Made by a program: the position numbers and the translations under genes. A stretch of DNA of 6,696 nucleotides from Deltaproteobacteria bacterium. Lineage in GTDB: Bacteria > Desulfobacterota > Dissulfuribacteria > Dissulfuribacterales > UBA3076. The DNA is taken from positions 1 through 6,696 of the forward strand of contig JAUXDR010000059.1 of the NCBI GenBank assembly GCA_030618205.1. Reading direction: 5' to 3'. The notes under the pieces are model-generated. The model was given only the letters and a program-made list of their open reading frames with translations, ran no database searches and was not told the origin of the DNA. How positions within the stretch are numbered: the stretch's first letter is position 1; every line of letters begins with the position of its first letter. Below, piece by piece: positions 4,045 through 6,696 of the stretch.

Positions 4045-6696
4045 TTATTTACTCTCAAGATTGGCCCAATTAACTCCCCAGCCAACATCTACCTCCAGGG
4101 GCACGGCAAGATCCATTACATTTTCCATGGTCTTTTTCACCATCGTGGTGACTTTTATTATTTCTTTTTCCGGCGCTTCGATTATCAGTTCGTCATGTAC
4201 CTGGAGCAACATCCTGCAGGGTATTTTTTCTGCCTGGATATTTGAGTCAACTTCTATCATGGCCAGCTTTATTATATCTGCTGCAGTGCCCTGAATAGGT
4301 GTGTTAATAGCGGTTCTCTCGGCGAATTCTCTTACAGTCCTGACCCTGTTTTTAAGGTCGGGGATATAGCGCCTGCGACCAAGGAGTGTGGTGACGTACC
4401 CCTGTTCCCTGGCCTTTTCTACAGTTTCCTTCATGTAGCGTTTTACACCGGGATATTTCGCAAAATAGCGGTCGATAAACTCCTTTGCCTGTTTATTTCC
4501 AATGCCCAGTTCCTTTGCCAGACCAAAGGCGCTTATTCCGTATATTATTCCGAAGTTAACGGTCTTGGCCGCTCTGCGCATTTCCGGCGTAACCAGCTCC
4601 GGGAACACGCTAAAGACCTCTGCCGCGGTAAGACGGTGAATGTCTTTATCATTTTTGAAGGCATTTACCAAAGCTTCATCCCCGGAATAGTGGGCAAGGA
4701 CTCTCAGCTCAATCTGGGAGTAATCCGCGGATAAGAGAAAGTTCCCTGGAGCCGGAATAAAGAGCGCCCTGATTCTCCTGCCTTCTTCTGTCCTGACAGG
4801 AATGTTTTGGAGATTGGGATCACTGGATGAGAGCCTGCCTGTGGATGTGACAGTCTGGTTAAAGGATGTGTGGACCCGCCCTGTATCAGGATTGACCATC
4901 CTCTTTAACCCGTCCACATAAGTGGACTTGAGTTTTGACAGGTTTCTGTAGGCAAGGAGTTGTCGCGGAAGCTCGTGAGACTGGGCAAGTTCCTTGAGTA
5001 CCTCTACGTCTGTGGAGTACCCGGTCTTCTTGCGGGTCTTTTTTTTCTGAGGAAGCTTGAGCTTTACAAAAAGTATTTCCGCCAGTTGTTTCGTAGAGTT
5101 TATGTTGAATGGCTCTCCGGCAAGCTCGATAATTTTTTTATCCAGGTCAGAGAGTCTTTGAGAAAATTCTGTTGACAGCGCATCAAATCCTTTTATATCA
5201 ACAAGAATTCCGGCCATCTCCATTCGAGCGAGAATCCGTATCAAAGGCACTTCAACCTGCTCAAACAGTTCATGTAGGCCGCTCTCTTTTAACCTCTTCC
5301 ACAGGGCCTTTTGGACAAGTGAAGTTACGTGAACGTCTTCGCAAGAGTAATCCCTGGCAAGAGGTAAGGGCACACAGGCAAAGTTTTTGACCCTTTTCTG
5401 TGTTTCAGTTACCTCTCTGAAAGATATCATGCGGTGCCCCAACACCTCTTGTGATATCTCAGCAAGGTTGTGACGGCGCTTTGAGGGGTTAAGGAGGTAA
5501 GAGGCCACCATCGTGTCCCCGGATATTCCCTTCAGCTCCATTCCGTGGTTGGCAAGGACAATCAGGTCATATTTTATGTTCTGCCCGATTTTTTCGATTT
5601 TCCGGTCTGAAAATATGGGTCCAAGGACCTCGGCCACCTGAGATAAATTGAGCTGGGGCTCATGGCTCTCGTGTCCAACAGGGAAGTAAGCGGCCTTTGG
5701 TGGTGTAATGCAGAGAGAGATCCCAACAAGCTTTGCCTTCATTGGAAATTCGCTTGTGGTCTCTGTGTCGATGACTATTGTTGAGGCTTTTCGTGCCATC
5801 TCCGCCCAGCGGGCAAGATCCGTCGGGGATTGTATCAGCTCATATTCCTTAAAAGAGATGGTCTGTTCCGGCACCATCTGGTCTAAAAAGCGGGTAAGAT
5901 TGAATTGTTTAAAGAGCTGCCTCAGTTTTCGCTGGTCAGGCGGGTTTCTGCGAAACGCGTTAATGTCAAGGGGGACGGTTATATCGTCCGCAAGGCTTAC
6001 AAGCCTGCGCCAAAGGTCTAGGCGGTCCTTGTGGGTTTCAAGCCGCTCTTTCAATTTTCCCCTGGGGAACTCATCCAGGTGCTTGATAAGGTTATCCACT
6101 GAGCCATAGCTTTTTATGAGTTTTAAAGCGGTCTTTAGGCCAATTCCAGGCACACCGGGGATATTGTCCGAGGTGTCACCGGTCAGTGTCATTACATCCA
6201 GGAATTGAAGCGGTTCGAGGCCGAATCGTTGGTGAAAGGCATCAAGATCTGTAACTTCGTCTTTCATCGAATCCCACATGCTGACTTGTGGTCCGATCAA
6301 CTGAAGGAGGTCTTTATCGCCGGAAACAATCATAATGGTCTGATTGGTGATGCGCCGTGCCAGTGTGGCAATTATATCGTCTGCCTCATAGCCATTTTTC
6401 TCAAGCTGTGTGAGCCCCAGGGCATTTACTATTTCTCTTACATGTGGGATCTGAACGCTCATATCATCAGGCATCGCCGGCCTGTTTGCTTTGTAATCGG
6501 CATAAAGGTCGTGTCTGAAGTTAGGGCCTTTAGCGTCCCACACAATGGCCACATATTCAGGGTCTTTTTCTTTTAGTACCTTCCAGAGCATATTTGTAAG
6601 GCCGTAGATTACCTTGGTGGGAAACCCATCATGGGTAGTCAGGGGCTGACGTATACCAAAGTAGGCCCTGTAGAGATACGAGCTGCCATCTATCAG
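4045..6696 (-). CDS. polA: DNA polymerase I, nearly complete (N-terminus cut by window edge)
   Basis: 883 residues are visible; the frame is open to the window edge, where it reads LIDGSSYLYRAYFG, so only a few N-terminal residues are missing and the Met at 6591 is not the true start. Visible residue 1 is the codon at 6696-6694. The 5' nuclease domain (about 1-280) carries RHDLYADYKANR, GYEADD, VSGDKD and LTGDTSDNIPGVPGIG. The proofreading domain (about 290-480) has all three exo motifs: DTETT with Asp310/Glu312, GQNIKYD with Asp377, and YSCED with Asp454. The polymerase domain has TSTGRLSSSDPNLQNIP, motif A ADYSQIELR (Asp658), motif B RRAAKTVNFGIIYG (Lys711) and motif C VHDE (Asp835/Glu836). 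All three activities should be intact, for gap filling, RNA primer removal and excision repair. Total length is near the usual 880-930. It ends 9 bases from the convergent barrel gene; its promoter lies outside the window. Confidence 0.98.
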   Translation of the reverse strand: MIDGSSYLYRAYFGIRQPLTTHDGFPTKVIYGLTNMLWKVLKEKDPEYVAIVWDAKGPNFRHDLYADYKANRPAMPDDMSVQIPHVREIVNALGLTQLEKNGYEADDIIATLARRITNQTIMIVSGDKDLLQLIGPQVSMWDSMKDEVTDLDAFHQRFGLEPLQFLDVMTLTGDTSDNIPGVPGIGLKTALKLIKSYGSVDNLIKHLDEFPRGKLKERLETHKDRLDLWRRLVSLADDITVPLDINAFRRNPPDQRKLRQLFKQFNLTRFLDQMVPEQTISFKEYELIQSPTDLARWAEMARKASTIVIDTETTSEFPMKAKLVGISLCITPPKAAYFPVGHESHEPQLNLSQVAEVLGPIFSDRKIEKIGQNIKYDLIVLANHGMELKGISGDTMVASYLLNPSKRRHNLAEISQEVLGHRMISFREVTETQKRVKNFACVPLPLARDYSCEDVHVTSLVQKALWKRLKESGLHELFEQVEVPLIRILARMEMAGILVDIKGFDALSTEFSQRLSDLDKKIIELAGEPFNINSTKQLAEILFVKLKLPQKKKTRKKTGYSTDVEVLKELAQSHELPRQLLAYRNLSKLKSTYVDGLKRMVNPDTGRVHTSFNQTVTSTGRLSSSDPNLQNIPVRTEEGRRIRALFIPAPGNFLLSADYSQIELRVLAHYSGDEALVNAFKNDKDIHRLTAAEVFSVFPELVTPEMRRAAKTVNFGIIYGISAFGLAKELGIGNKQAKEFIDRYFAKYPGVKRYMKETVEKAREQGYVTTLLGRRRYIPDLKNRVRTVREFAERTAINTPIQGTAADIIKLAMIEVDSNIQAEKIPCRMLLQVHDELIIEAPEKEIIKVTTMVKKTMENVMDLAVPLEVDVGWGVNWANLESK

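Noticed and set aside
5708..6109. Plus-strand open frame of 133 codons opposite polA
   Set aside because: Antisense to the nuclease/proofreading region; composition is that of a shadow frame.
6205..6576. Plus-strand open frame of 123 codons opposite the start of polA
   Set aside because: Fully antisense to the highly conserved 5' nuclease domain, with no family likeness or ribosome binding site that I can see.

Overview
The window holds the 3' part of a plus-strand gene cluster for a predicted envelope-spanning ABC system, and a convergent minus-strand polA that runs off the right edge. The organism is a Gram-negative bacterium: there is an outer-membrane-type barrel ending in Phe-Phe, a LolA-like periplasmic protein and several signal peptides. 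GC content is moderate. The combination of a NifX/NifB-type cofactor fold with a LolE-type permease, and the style of the proteins, fits an anaerobic delta-proteobacterium (Desulfobacterota) best. That placement is an inference, not shown by any marker gene here.

Layout: 1-149 is the C-terminal end of an ABC ATPase (the switch-histidine region). 150-319 is a 170-base gap with no gene. It holds a long imperfect inverted repeat, a tandem 15-mer, a small hairpin and, just upstream inside the ATPase tail, a G-quadruplex-type motif. 320-1564 is a FtsX/LolE-type permease. 1601-2002 is a secreted NifX-like small protein. 1968-2735 is an outer-membrane lipoprotein-sorting (LolA-like) protein. 2722-4035 is an outer-membrane barrel of unnamed family. 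4045-6696 on the minus strand is DNA polymerase I, complete except for a few N-terminal residues.

The plus-strand genes look like one transcription unit. The last three are tightly packed, with start codons nested inside the preceding gene (35- and 14-base overlaps). A plausible division of labour is this: the ATPase and permease extract a lipid or lipoprotein cargo from the inner membrane, the LolA-like protein carries it across the periplasm, and the barrel receives it at the outer membrane. The exported NifX-like protein is the unexpected member; it has lost the His of the usual HFGR motif and has no Cys or His at all. A related repeat sequence sits at three gene junctions around the permease (ATPase stop, permease start, permease stop). 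polA has no evident functional link; it is simply tail-to-tail with the cluster, 9 bases away.
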